Below are positions 1-8,882 of a stretch of DNA of 53,733 bases, one piece after another. Under the pieces are notes generated by a model, which was not told the origin of the DNA, did no database searches, and worked only from the letters and a program-made list of their open reading frames with translations. The stretch is from NCBI GenBank assembly GCA_944375725.1, contig CALWAZ010000080.1:1-53733 (forward strand). Direction: 5' to 3'. The position numbers and the translations under genes are program-made. This stretch comes from an uncultured Merdimonas sp. (GTDB taxonomy: Bacteria > Bacillota > Clostridia > Lachnospirales > Lachnospiraceae). The stretch's first letter is position 1. The number at the start of each line of letters is the position of its first letter.

Positions 1-682
1 GAACTTCTTTTGTAATAGGTTCTATATAAATATTTCCTTCCTCCACAAACGCAATCTTCGGCGTATCCTCTTCCTTTTTCTTACGGAGGCTCCGGACAGG
101 CCTGCTGTCAGAGCTTCTCGCAATCACGTCGCCGATGCGGATCTGCATGGGATCCATGGACAGGGCCGCCACGAAAGCCGATTCATTTCCGGAAGCGCCC
201 ACATAGACATTTCCTTTCAGCGTTCCCAGCACAATCACATTTCCCTTGGACACGACCCGGGCGCCGGGATTCACGTCTCCGAGAATCACTATGCTTGTCT
301 CGGATTCCAGCACCTGGCCGGACCGCAGGGTCCCTTTATAAAAGCGTCCGTCCTGAAGGTTCATCAGATCGCTGTCCACGGCTTGTCTCTGCCGGTCCAG
401 CGCCTGCTTCATGGCCGCTTCCGTGGCCGCGTTTTCATCCACAATACAGGCCACCTGAATCTGGCAGTTCTTCGATATGATATCGGAAAGCTCCAGTTCC
501 TCCTCAAAGGAAAGCTTCCTTCCCTGAAAACACAGGGCCATCTGAACACTGCCGAAGAATTTGGCGGAGGATTGGAATTTTTCCGCCACATCCTTCTTCA
601 GCGTCTCCCAGTCTGTCTTTTCATCCAGAACCACAATCAATCCATGTCTGTTGCTTTTTATGACAACCGATTGGTTTGACAT
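1..682 (-). CDS. minC: Septum site-determining protein MinC, 3' end beyond window
   Basis: MinC blocks FtsZ assembly at the wrong division sites and acts with MinD at the membrane. The frame starts at ATG 680-682, behind an AGAGGG-type ribosome site, and stays open to base 1, giving 227 residues without a stop, so the gene is cut by the window edge. The N-terminal ~100 residues are a mixed alpha/beta domain beginning MSNQSVVIKSNRHG. The C-terminal part carries the beta-helix signature of MinC: GDVNPGARVVSKGNVIVLGT, then GNVYVGASGN and a DPMQIRIGDVIARSSD stretch. It lies 12 bp after the PBP2 stop and is the last visible gene of the mre operon. minD and minE would be expected just outside, as in related genomes. 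Identification is firm; only the C-terminal tail is missing. Confidence 0.93.
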   Translation of the reverse strand, partial: MSNQSVVIKSNRHGLIVVLDEKTDWETLKKDVAEKFQSSAKFFGSVQMALCFQGRKLSFEEELELSDIISKNCQIQVACIVDENAATEAAMKQALDRQRQAVDSDLMNLQDGRFYKGTLRSGQVLESETSIVILGDVNPGARVVSKGNVIVLGTLKGNVYVGASGNESAFVAALSMDPMQIRIGDVIARSSDSRPVRSLRKKKEEDTPKIAFVEEGNIYIEPITKEV

Positions 683-694
683 CCCTCTTCACTC

Positions 695-3598
695 CTAATC
701 TGCAATATTCTGTCCCGAGGATCCGCTGGCGGTTCCGGTCAGGACTTCCTCTTCATCCACAAGATTATAATAATACTTAAACAGATCCGCCGCAACCTCT
801 GCCGTATTCGCGGAGGTATAGCCGTTTGCGATACGCACGGCTACCGCAATCTCCGGATCGTCTGCCGGGGCATAACCCACAAACAGCGCGTGGTTGGGAT
901 GGCTTCTGCTCTGCTGGGCCGTACCGGTCTTTCCGGCCACGTCCAGTCCAAGCTCACTTAAGGCATTCAGGGAAGTAGTGTCGTCCGCCACCAGCTTCAT
1001 ACCCTGCTGTACCGCGTCCCAGCTGCTGTCCGCGATTTCCACCTGATTGTAAAGATCCGGCTCATAGTCCTCAAGCAGTTCGCCGTCCGCTGATTCCAGC
1101 CGGTCCAGAAGCGTCAGGTTCCAGCAGCTTCCCCGGTTCGCGATAGTAGCCACATATCTGCCGATATGAGACAGGGAGTACGCGTTTGTGCCCTGTCCGA
1201 TGGAAGAACGGACCGCGTCCTCATCGGAAATCTGAGGCTCATACTCGGAAAGCTCCAGACCGGACTTATCACCCAGTCCGAACATTCTCGCGTACTTCTC
1301 CAGAGTAGCCAGACCCCGGTCTGAATTATAGCCCTGGCCGCTGCGGCCGCCGGAAAGGCGGTATCCCACCTCATAGAAAAAGTAGTTGCAGGAATCCCGG
1401 ATGGCGGTGATTACGGTTTCATTTCCATGATGGCCTCCATACTGGTTGTAAATCCAGCAGGTAGGCGAAGGGGTAATCTCTGTAAAAATTCCCGCTCCGT
1501 ATATGGTGGTGGAAGGGGTGATCACTCCCTCTTCCATTCCGGCTATGGCCACGATGGGCTTAAAGGTAGAACCGGGCGCCAGGTTTTCCTGGGTTACGCG
1601 GTTCACAAAGGGCGACGACAGATCCCGCCGCAGGCTGTTGTAATACTCTGAATCCATCACATTGGTCAGCCGGTTGTTGTCATAGCTGGGATAGGTGACA
1701 CAGGCCAGCGTATCCCCAGTCTTCACATCTACTATGATAATGCCGCCGCTGCAGGGCTCCAGAGCCAGCTGGGCCGGCGTAATCTCCAGGTTTGAGATCT
1801 TGTCAAGCATGAAATTATAGGCACTGACGGTGCCTGCCCTCAGACCCGATACCGCCGCCTCATCGTATTCCAGAACTCCCTGATCATACAGCAGGAGGCA
1901 GACCTCTCTTCCGGACATCTGGTCGTTCAGCAGCATGTATTTGTACAGCATCTTGCCAAACTCCATATCCTCCATCAGCTCCTGCCGGATATACTCCAGC
2001 ACAGACTGATAGATCTCCTCGGAATCCAGATACAGATCGTCGCCGGAGATCTTGGTCACGTCGATCCAGTTCATGGAAATGGCATACTGCAGATACTCCC
2101 GGAGGCTGATGACCTCATCTGTGGTCCAGGCCGTATAGGTGGGATCGGAGGTGTCTACCGCGTCGCTCATCAGGACCTGGTTGTCTCCCATCAGGACATC
2201 TGCCACAATGTAGCTCATATAATTCTTCATTTCCTGTGACAGGTTCTGATAAGCCGCGGCGTTTTCATTGTTCAGCTCAGCCATGATTTCATTCACTGCC
2301 TGCTCTCTTTTAACCAGAAAACGCTGATACACGCTCTTCTCCAGATCCGTGGCGTCATCCTCGGAAAAATGGGTAATATCAATAATATAATTGTCAATCA
2401 GCGCATAGTATACATCATAGATCGGAATCATGATATGGGCGGCGCTGGCATTTCCCTGAACATATTCCTTGGTATTCTGAATCTTGGACACCAGAATGCC
2501 TGCCAGCTTCTGTTCCAGAATCTGATAGGCAGCCATCTGCAGATCCTTGTCAATAGTCAGATACACATCATTGCCAGGCACCGGATCCTGCTGCTCGGCC
2601 ACCTCAAGCACACGGCCCACGCTGTCCACGTACATCCGCTCATAGCCTTTGGTTCCCTGGAGATCCGTCTCCATATACTGCTCAATACCGGCCTTGCCCA
2701 CAATATCGTTGAGCTCATAGTCCGGATTCTCTGCCTGCAGACTTTCCAGCTCCTCCTGGGACGCCTTTCCGATATAGCCGATGATCGGAGCGAAATAAAC
2801 ACTGTCCGGATAAACCCGGCGGCTGCTCTGCTCGATATCCGCTCCCTGAAGCTCGTCCTGATTCTCCATCACCGCCGCCACAGTCTCCTCAGAAACATCT
2901 GTCGCCACCGTAGTAGCCACATACCGCTTATAACTGTTGGCCGAAATGCCGAAGCGGATGGTAGCGATCTGAAGCTGCTCCTCCGGAGTATAGCCGTCTA
3001 CCGAGATCCCAAGCGCTTCCTTCTCCTCTTCTGTATAGGAAGAGCGGATGTCATACTTTTTGCTGCCGCACATGTATTCCATCAGTGTGTCCGCGGACGC
3101 CAGCTCCTCACTGGGCTCCAGCTCGCTGACACGAGTCTTTCCATAAACGTCGGCTTTTAAACGCATCAGCGAGGTGCCTGTCAGAGAATATTCATATGCT
3201 CCGTTCTGATACACGATTCCCAGATCACTGACCACACTGTCACCGTTTTTCTCTATCAGCTTGATCAGCTTGTAAATGGTCTCGTTCAGCTGCGCGTTCT
3301 TGGTCTTTGTGTCCGGATAGCTTCCATTGTCCTGAATGGTCACCGAATAGGACAGCTCGCTGTAGGCCAGAACTTCTCCGTTCCGGTCATATATGCTTCC
3401 TCTCGTACTGGCCAGGGATACCTCCCTCACTGTACGCAGAGAAAAGGATTCCTGATATTCCGCCCCTCTTACAATCTGCAGATAAAATACCCTGTACAGC
3501 AGAATTCCGAAAAACACCACAAAAGCGGCGCTTAACAGAAACGTACGTGATTTAACCACATTCCACAGGGCATCTCTGATTTCTCTGAACAGTCTCAC
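695..3598 (-). CDS. mrdA: Elongasome penicillin-binding protein 2 with a large insertion
   Basis: This is a class B transpeptidase that cross-links peptidoglycan during cell elongation, anchored in the membrane and acting outside the cell. Residues ~20-42 form one transmembrane segment. A PBP dimerisation domain follows (GSIYDRNGEVLAYS at ~68-80). The transpeptidase motifs are all present: STFK with the nucleophile Ser at ~677, SCN at ~736-738 and KTGT at ~890. At 967 residues it is far longer than the usual 600-750. Most of the excess is a ~240-residue stretch (~372-612) inserted between the LTIDKDLQMAAYQILE helix and the SGGIIIVDVKTGDTLA strand. The insert is acidic and mostly helical by eye. 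The start overlaps the end of mreD by 4 bp, so translation is probably coupled. The catalytic set argues for an active enzyme. Confidence 0.93.
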   Translation of the reverse strand: MRLFREIRDALWNVVKSRTFLLSAAFVVFFGILLYRVFYLQIVRGAEYQESFSLRTVREVSLASTRGSIYDRNGEVLAYSELSYSVTIQDNGSYPDTKTKNAQLNETIYKLIKLIEKNGDSVVSDLGIVYQNGAYEYSLTGTSLMRLKADVYGKTRVSELEPSEELASADTLMEYMCGSKKYDIRSSYTEEEKEALGISVDGYTPEEQLQIATIRFGISANSYKRYVATTVATDVSEETVAAVMENQDELQGADIEQSSRRVYPDSVYFAPIIGYIGKASQEELESLQAENPDYELNDIVGKAGIEQYMETDLQGTKGYERMYVDSVGRVLEVAEQQDPVPGNDVYLTIDKDLQMAAYQILEQKLAGILVSKIQNTKEYVQGNASAAHIMIPIYDVYYALIDNYIIDITHFSEDDATDLEKSVYQRFLVKREQAVNEIMAELNNENAAAYQNLSQEMKNYMSYIVADVLMGDNQVLMSDAVDTSDPTYTAWTTDEVISLREYLQYAISMNWIDVTKISGDDLYLDSEEIYQSVLEYIRQELMEDMEFGKMLYKYMLLNDQMSGREVCLLLYDQGVLEYDEAAVSGLRAGTVSAYNFMLDKISNLEITPAQLALEPCSGGIIIVDVKTGDTLACVTYPSYDNNRLTNVMDSEYYNSLRRDLSSPFVNRVTQENLAPGSTFKPIVAIAGMEEGVITPSTTIYGAGIFTEITPSPTCWIYNQYGGHHGNETVITAIRDSCNYFFYEVGYRLSGGRSGQGYNSDRGLATLEKYARMFGLGDKSGLELSEYEPQISDEDAVRSSIGQGTNAYSLSHIGRYVATIANRGSCWNLTLLDRLESADGELLEDYEPDLYNQVEIADSSWDAVQQGMKLVADDTTSLNALSELGLDVAGKTGTAQQSRSHPNHALFVGYAPADDPEIAVAVRIANGYTSANTAEVAADLFKYYYNLVDEEEVLTGTASGSSGQNIAD

Positions 3599-4170
3599 TC
3601 AAAATCCTCCGTATGCCTATCTGTTCCGCCCGGTTTTCCGGAAATTACGGAATATTCCGAGGGCGGTTCCTCCCAGCGTTCCAGCATCCGGTTCAGACGC
3701 CGGAGCAGGCGGTACATGACCATGGTCACGACCACCGTGTATACCATTTCCGGGAGTATGATACGCGTAAGATAAAAACCAAATTCAAATCTGCTCCTCA
3801 TCAGAAACATGAAAAAGTAAACGCTCAGTCCATATACCAGCTCGGAAAGCGTAATCCAGATCATGGGAAGCTTAATATCCTCATCATAAAACATCATGTG
3901 GAACAGACCGCTTCCATAGCCCAGAAACATATACAGAAGAGCGTAAAAGCCGAAAAGGCTTCCAAAAAAGATATCCACCAGAAGTCCGCAGAAAAAGCCG
4001 ACCGTCATTCCTTCCTTTTCTCCCCGCATAAAGCCAAAGGAAGTGGTGACGATCAGGAGAAGGTTCGGGGAAATACCCGCCAGAGCCAGCGCCTGAAACA
4101 CAGTGCACTGTAAAATAAAGCATACGATAATCAAAAGCGCAATGACCGCTTTCCGTCTCATCCCTTTCAC
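3595..4170 (-). CDS. mreD: Rod shape-determining protein MreD
   Basis: MreD is an integral membrane protein of the elongasome. The 191 residues start with a hydrophobic helix (AVIALLIIVCFILQCTVFQALALAG as position ~8-32) and continue with four or five more helices separated by short charged loops. The family-typical SPNLLLIVTTSFGFMRGEKEG segment, after helix 1, supports the call, as does FFGSLFGFYALLYMFLGYG. The last ~35 residues are hydrophilic. It sits between mreC (6 bp away) and mrdA (4 bp overlap), the classical order. MreD proteins diverge quickly, so the assignment rests as much on topology and position as on sequence. Confidence 0.9.
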   Translation of the reverse strand: MKGMRRKAVIALLIIVCFILQCTVFQALALAGISPNLLLIVTTSFGFMRGEKEGMTVGFFCGLLVDIFFGSLFGFYALLYMFLGYGSGLFHMMFYDEDIKLPMIWITLSELVYGLSVYFFMFLMRSRFEFGFYLTRIILPEMVYTVVVTMVMYRLLRRLNRMLERWEEPPSEYSVISGKPGGTDRHTEDFE

Positions 4171-4176
4171 TCCTGT

Positions 4177-5034
4177 CTATTCTTCTTCCACACTCTGTTT
4201 CAAATCTGTAATGACCAGCACGGAATGGAGATGCTCGAAATCCACTGCCGGGGTCAGCGTCCCCGATCTGGTCAGGTTATTGGAATCCAGCGTCAGCTCA
4301 TTGATATAGCCGATGAGAATTCCCGAATGATATTTGTCACTGACATGGGAGGTCACCACCGTGTCACCGATAGACGCCTCTCCTTCCGGATCCCGGAGCT
4401 GGTTGATCTGAATCAGTCCTGTCTCCATCAGCTGCAGATCGCCTTTTACAAAGCACAGATCGGAAGTGGACAGCACCTGGGCGCTCACATTGCTCATGTC
4501 ATCGATAATGGACCGCACCCTGGCCCAGTTGTCTCCCACAGCGGTCACGATGCCCACCAGTCCGCTTCCCGCTATGACATTCATATCTACCGCGATGCCG
4601 TCAGAACTTCCCTTGTCAATCACAAAGGTATTGAACCAGTTTCCCGCGTCACTGGCAATGATATTGGCTGCCACCTTATTGTACTCGCTGTAGGTCTGAT
4701 CCAGGGCATAGAGCTCCTCCAGCTCCTCCAGACGGTACTGGTTCTGCATCAGCCGGCTGTTTTCCATAGTCAGCTCGTCCACCTGCTCCTGAAGCTCTTC
4801 GCTTCGCGCCTGGGCGTCCGCCAGATCCTCCAGGCTGTCCGCCCGGTCTCTGGCCCAGCCCCCCACCGCGTTGATCCCCCGTTCAAAGGGGACAAATACG
4901 TACCCCGAAATTCTGCCGAGAGTCTCTCCCGCGAACCCGGTGGCATAAGAGGCAAACATCATGGCGATGCAGAGAAGCGCCAGCGCCGCAAATATGTATT
5001 TTGACGGCACGGAAAAACGATTTTTCTTCTTCAT
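4177..5034 (-). CDS. mreC: Rod shape-determining protein MreC
   Basis: MreC is a single-pass membrane protein that organises PBP2 and MreD outside the cell. Residues ~11-31 are the membrane anchor (YIFAALALLCIAMMFASYATG). Residues ~60-100 form a coiled coil rich in Glu, Leu and Gln (ARSEELQEQVDELTMENSRL), which in the family drives dimerisation. The beta-barrel part follows with the conserved ANIIASDAGNWFNTFVIDKG block and the GLVGIVTAVGDNWARVRSI block. Length (285 aa) is normal for Firmicutes. It lies 12 bp downstream of mreB and 6 bp upstream of mreD, in one transcription unit. Confidence 0.94.
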   Translation of the reverse strand: MKKKNRFSVPSKYIFAALALLCIAMMFASYATGFAGETLGRISGYVFVPFERGINAVGGWARDRADSLEDLADAQARSEELQEQVDELTMENSRLMQNQYRLEELEELYALDQTYSEYNKVAANIIASDAGNWFNTFVIDKGSSDGIAVDMNVIAGSGLVGIVTAVGDNWARVRSIIDDMSNVSAQVLSTSDLCFVKGDLQLMETGLIQINQLRDPEGEASIGDTVVTSHVSDKYHSGILIGYINELTLDSNNLTRSGTLTPAVDFEHLHSVLVITDLKQSVEEE

Positions 5035-5046
5035 ACTCCACCTGAA

Positions 5047-6054
5047 TTATTTATAATCCTGCTCTTTTGTGATAAAGGTCAGACTGCGGAATTCCTTTTC
5101 CTTGATGACACGCTCCAGTCCTCTGGCCACACACTCCTCCGGCTTCTCCACCAGATTTACCTTGATATTTGTGGCATCCGCGATAAGCCCGTCCAGTCCT
5201 TTCAGATTGGCCACGCCGCCGGTCAGGAAAATACCGTTCCGGATAATATCCACGCCCAGCTCGGGGGGCGTGCGCTCCAGAATCACCTTTATGGCGTCCA
5301 CGATGGATTTCAGCTGCTCCGCAATGGCGTTCGCCACGAAATCCGCGGTAATCTCCAGCAGAGCCGGAAGACCCAGCGCCATATTGCGGCCGCAGATCTC
5401 CCGTCTGGTAGTGGTGTCGCCCGGCTGATAGCCCAGCTCATTTTTCAGGAACTCTGCCGTCTTGTTTCCAATAAAATATCCGTATTCCCGGCGGATCGCG
5501 CTGGAGATCGCCTCATCGATCTTGTTTCCGCCGTTTTTGATCAGCTTGCTGGTCACAGTTCCGCCCAGAGAAAGAATGGAAATCTCTGTGGTGTCAGCGC
5601 CCACGTCCACCAGCATCACGCCCTGAGCCTGGGTCACATCCAGACCAAGGCCGAGGCCTGCTGCCACCGGCTTGTCAATCAGCTCCACGTTTTTCGTCTT
5701 GATCCCCGTTCCGTGAATCAGGGTAGTAAACACACGATCCTGCACGTCCGTAGGCAGGGCTACGATAAACTCCGCTCCCTTCAGGCTTCCCTTTGTGCGC
5801 TCCTCCAGGAAGGCTCTCAAGAACTGCTGCATATAGGTAATGCTGGCCACGGTGCCGAACGACATGGGGTACAGAACCTCAATATTGGACGGCGCCTTTT
5901 CATGCATGTCAAAGGCCTCATTTCCATAGGCGATCATGCCCTTTTTCTCCTCAATCGCCACCATATTCTTCTCGCAGTATATGGTATCGCTTTCCTTGCT
6001 GTAAATCTTAATGCTGCTGGTTCCGAAGTCGCAGCCAAAACTCTGTGCAGACAT
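5047..6054 (-). CDS. mreB: Actin-like rod-shape protein MreB/Mbl
   Basis: MreB is a membrane-associated actin-like filament that guides wall synthesis. The actin-fold ATPase motifs are visible: phosphate 1 GCDFGTSSIKIY near residue 7, the EFIVALPTDVQDRVF region near 95-110, DKPVAAGLGLGLDV, phosphate 2 VDVGADTTEISILSLGG, and the adenosine motif GIFLTGGVANLKGLDGLI near 275. Length is 335 residues, typical of the family. The sequence is more divergent than the main MreB type (FGTSS instead of LGTAN), so it could be an Mbl/MreBH-like paralog. Position directly ahead of mreC, mreD and mrdA makes it the operon's own MreB. The gap to radC upstream is 27 bp. Confidence 0.93.
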   Translation of the reverse strand: MSAQSFGCDFGTSSIKIYSKESDTIYCEKNMVAIEEKKGMIAYGNEAFDMHEKAPSNIEVLYPMSFGTVASITYMQQFLRAFLEERTKGSLKGAEFIVALPTDVQDRVFTTLIHGTGIKTKNVELIDKPVAAGLGLGLDVTQAQGVMLVDVGADTTEISILSLGGTVTSKLIKNGGNKIDEAISSAIRREYGYFIGNKTAEFLKNELGYQPGDTTTRREICGRNMALGLPALLEITADFVANAIAEQLKSIVDAIKVILERTPPELGVDIIRNGIFLTGGVANLKGLDGLIADATNIKVNLVEKPEECVARGLERVIKEKEFRSLTFITKEQDYK

Positions 6055-6081
6055 TGTGGTCTCCCTCTCTTTCTTCTGTTC

Positions 6082-6771
6082 CTATGATAGTATTCCCCGT
6101 TCTCGTAAAGAGCTATAACACCGATCGCCAATGATCACATGATCCAAAAGCTGGATGCCAAGAAGTTCTCCGCCTTTGCTGATCCGCTTGGTAATCCGGA
6201 TATCCTCCAGACTCGGCGACGGATCGCCGCTGGGATGGTTATGAACCAGAATCAGCTGCACGGCATGAACTTCCAGCGCTTCCAGGAAAATCTCCCTGGG
6301 CGATATGATGGAGGCGTTCACCGTACCTTTAAACATCAGCTTCTCACGCAGCAGCTTGTTTCTTGTATTCAGAAACAGCGCGATCAGATGCTCCTGTTCC
6401 TTATGCCGGAGCTCTTCCATAAAGTAATCCGCTATGGTCGCGGGCGTGTCGAAGCAGAGCCTTTCTCCCGCGGCCGCCTTTGCCATGCGCGCCGCCAGCT
6501 CTGCCAGGCACTTCAGCTGCACAGCCTTGACCTTTCCGATCCCTTTCAGCTTCATCAGCCGCTCCAGGGGAATCCGGCAGAGCCCTTCCAGTCCCTCATA
6601 GTCCGGAAGGCTCAAGATACGGGCTGCCAGCTGGCACACATTCTCTCCTGCCGTGCCCGTCCGCAGAATCACAGCCAGAAGCTCGGGGTCCGAAAGCGCT
6701 CCCGGCCCGCAGGCAAGACACTTCTCATAAGGACGCTCTTCTCTGTATAATTTCTTCATCGTTGTCGTCAT
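6082..6771 (-). CDS. radC: RadC-family JAB/MPN protein
   Basis: RadC has an N-terminal helix-hairpin-helix-like region (LKGIGKVKAVQLKCLAELA, ~75-95) and a C-terminal JAMM metal-binding domain. The JAMM signature VHNHPSGDPSPSLEDIRIT is complete, with its two His and an Asp, preceded by a conserved upstream Glu region. The biochemical role is still unsettled: early claims of recombinational repair are disputed, and the fold is that of a metal-dependent isopeptidase or nuclease-like protein. The start chosen is ATG 6771 with AAAAGGAG 6-7 bp ahead. RadC just upstream of mreB is a well-known Firmicutes order (maf-radC-mreBCD-minCD); in this genome maf is 17 kb away instead. Confidence 0.93.
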   Translation of the reverse strand: MTTTMKKLYREERPYEKCLACGPGALSDPELLAVILRTGTAGENVCQLAARILSLPDYEGLEGLCRIPLERLMKLKGIGKVKAVQLKCLAELAARMAKAAAGERLCFDTPATIADYFMEELRHKEQEHLIALFLNTRNKLLREKLMFKGTVNASIISPREIFLEALEVHAVQLILVHNHPSGDPSPSLEDIRITKRISKGGELLGIQLLDHVIIGDRCYSSLRERGILS

Positions 6772-6828
6772 GGCTTCTCCTTTTCCTGCGCTCTCCAGGC
6801 AGCGGATATCCTTCCGGCAACTCTTTTC

Positions 6829-7080
6829 CTACAGTTTCCTGTAAATAATGATTGCAAGCACCACCCCGATAATACTGGCTATCGATATGTGGATCGTCAG
6901 ACCAAAGGTCAGTACCAGAAGCCCCAGGTCCAGAACGATGGGGTTCTCCAGTCCGAAGCCCCGTCCGTAATTCAGCCAGCTCAAGGCCGATACATTCTCT
7001 GTCAGCATTCCGAGAAAGCCTCCCAGCACAATGCCGGACAAAAGCATGATCAGAAGCACCCAGCCATTCTTTGATTTCAT
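6829..7080 (-). CDS. Small DUF4321-type membrane protein
   Basis: An 83-residue protein beginning MKSKNGWVLLIMLLSG. I moved the start from the longest open frame to ATG 7080 because GGAGG lies 5 bp before it and the longer N-terminus is unrelated in character. Two hydrophobic helices (residues ~7-24 and ~50-79) flank a polar stretch NVSALSWLNYGRGFGLENP. The pattern, length and position before radC/mreB match DUF4321, an uncharacterised family commonly found at the head of clostridial mre-min operons. A role in envelope growth is only inferred from this neighbourhood. Both termini have short basic ends. Confidence 0.75.
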   Translation of the reverse strand: MKSKNGWVLLIMLLSGIVLGGFLGMLTENVSALSWLNYGRGFGLENPIVLDLGLLVLTFGLTIHISIASIIGVVLAIIIYRKL

Positions 7081-7168
7081 AGCAGCCTCCGTCTTTCGTA
7101 GTATATGCAAGCCCTGCGGCTTCCTGATATCCAGTTTACATAAATGGAAATGCTGGAAATCATATCGA

Positions 7169-7177
7169 ATTATATCA
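7169..7177 (-). promoter_or_regulatory. Extended -10 promoter for the DUF4321-radC-mre-min operon
   Basis: On the minus strand the bases read TGATATAAT, an exact extended -10 element (TGnTATAAT), ~90 bp before the DUF4321 start. No good -35 hexamer lies 16-18 bp upstream, which is usual for extended -10 promoters. It is the only convincing promoter before the seven-gene run to minC. Confidence 0.6.
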
Positions 7178-7274
7178 TAGCACAAAGCACAGAACTTGTA
7201 TAGAGACGAAATCCTTAACTTCTCTTAAGATTCGCCATTGTTTTCCATTTTTCGATTTTATTTTCCGCCCTGCC

Positions 7275-8882
7275 TTATACAGGACTCCAGGCTCTGTATC
7301 TGGACACTACCGCCTCTGCTGTCTTCACGCCGTCCATGGCCGCTGAGGTGATTCCTCCCGCGTACCCGGCGCCTTCCCCGCAGGGATACAGACCCTTTAC
7401 CGCGCTTTCCATCGTCTCCCCGCGCAGAATACGCACCGGGGAAGAGGTACGGCTTTCCACGCCGGAGAGCACCGCGTCTCTCCGGGAGAAGCCCGGAAGA
7501 ATCCGCTCGCAGCCCAGGATTCCCTCTTCCAGCGCCCGGGACAGCTCTTCCGGAAAAATGCCGCGCACATTTCCGAATTTCCAGCCACCCTTGATGCAGG
7601 GCTCCACGTCTCCCAGGCTTCTGCTTTCCTGATTTTTCTGGAAATCACCCAGAAGCTGCACCGGAACCTTTCCCTCTCCGGCCTGATACGCGGCCCGCTC
7701 CAGCCTTCTCTGAAATTCCACGCCGGCCAGCACGTCTGTGCCGCCGAAGTCCTCCGGCCGCACAGTCACTATCATGGCGCTGTTGGCATTGCGCCCGTCC
7801 CTGGCCTGGTAGCTCATGCCGTTCACCGCCAGAAGCCCCTCTTCTGAGGAAGCATTGACCACATATCCGCCCGGGCACATGCAGAAGGAATAGACGCCCC
7901 GTCCTCCTTCCGTCTTTCTGGTCAGCTTGTAGGAAGCGGCCGGAAGCTCTGCGGGATAACCGGCCCCGTACTGGCTCTCATTGATGAGCTCCTGGGGATG
8001 CTCGATGCGCACTCCCACCGCAAAGGCCTTCTGCTCCATGGGAATTCCTTTTTCCGCCAGCATGGCAAAGGTGTCCCGGGCGCTGTGCCCGATGGCAAGC
8101 ACCAGAGCCTCACAGGCAAGATATGCTTCCTGCCCGTCCTCCGCTCTGACACGCACGCCCCGGACGGCTCCTTCTTCCACATCGATATCCGTCAGCCTGG
8201 TCCGGAACCGGACCTCGCCTCCCAGGGACAGGATTTCCTCCCGTATCCGCTCCACCACGCCGATCAGCACATCCGTGCCCAGATGGGGCTTATTCCAGTA
8301 GAGGATCTCCTCGGGAGCTCCTGCCTGCACGAAGGTCTCCAGCACCAGACGGTTTCTGCCCTTCGGATCCTTCACCAGGGTATTCAGCTTTCCATCGGAA
8401 AAGGTTCCTGCTCCACCTTCCCCGAACTGCACATTGGAGTCAGCCTTTAAAGCACCGCCGGCCCAGAAACTGTCCACCGTGCTTTTCCGCTCCCGGGCTG
8501 TCTCTCCCCGCTCCAGAAGCAGGGGCCGGTATCCGGCTCTGGCAAGCATCAGGCCGCAGAACAGTCCGGCCGGCCCTGTTCCCACGATGACCGGCCGGTG
8601 CTCCAGCCTCTCTGTTCCCGGCTCCGGAAACCGGTAGGACACCGGATGAACCAGAACCGCATTCCGGTTATGAAGCTTTTTCATAAGCCTCTGCTCCCCT
8701 GAAAGCTTCACATCCACTGTATAGACATAAGAAACCGGCTTTTTTCTGGCGTCAATGGACTTCCGGCTGATGATAAGATTCTCTATCCGTTCCTCCGGCA
8801 CCTTCAGTTCCCTGGCCGCCTGTCTTTTCAAATCGGCCGCCGTATGGCTGAACGGAAGCTTGATCTGGCTGATTCGAATCAT
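7275..8882 (-). CDS. FAD-dependent dehydrogenase, COG2509 type
   Basis: A 535-residue flavoprotein. The start is taken at ATG 8882 (MIRISQIKLPF) because AAAGGAGG lies 7 bp upstream and this gives an ATGA overlap with the preceding gene. The N-terminal ~75 residues form a small domain typical of this family (YVYTVDVKLSG). The dinucleotide motif VIVGTGPAGLFCGLMLARAG follows at ~98-117, with ERGE at the end of the second strand. Other family blocks are NVQFGEGGAGTFSDGKLNT, FCMCPGGYVVNASSEEG and the C-terminal GEGAGYAGGITSAAMDGVK that closes over FAD. The substrate of COG2509 proteins is unknown; they resemble geranylgeranyl-reductase-like flavoproteins. It is translationally coupled to the next flavoprotein. 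Confidence 0.88.
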   Translation of the reverse strand: MIRISQIKLPFSHTAADLKRQAARELKVPEERIENLIISRKSIDARKKPVSYVYTVDVKLSGEQRLMKKLHNRNAVLVHPVSYRFPEPGTERLEHRPVIVGTGPAGLFCGLMLARAGYRPLLLERGETARERKSTVDSFWAGGALKADSNVQFGEGGAGTFSDGKLNTLVKDPKGRNRLVLETFVQAGAPEEILYWNKPHLGTDVLIGVVERIREEILSLGGEVRFRTRLTDIDVEEGAVRGVRVRAEDGQEAYLACEALVLAIGHSARDTFAMLAEKGIPMEQKAFAVGVRIEHPQELINESQYGAGYPAELPAASYKLTRKTEGGRGVYSFCMCPGGYVVNASSEEGLLAVNGMSYQARDGRNANSAMIVTVRPEDFGGTDVLAGVEFQRRLERAAYQAGEGKVPVQLLGDFQKNQESRSLGDVEPCIKGGWKFGNVRGIFPEELSRALEEGILGCERILPGFSRRDAVLSGVESRTSSPVRILRGETMESAVKGLYPCGEGAGYAGGITSAAMDGVKTAEAVVSRYRAWSPV

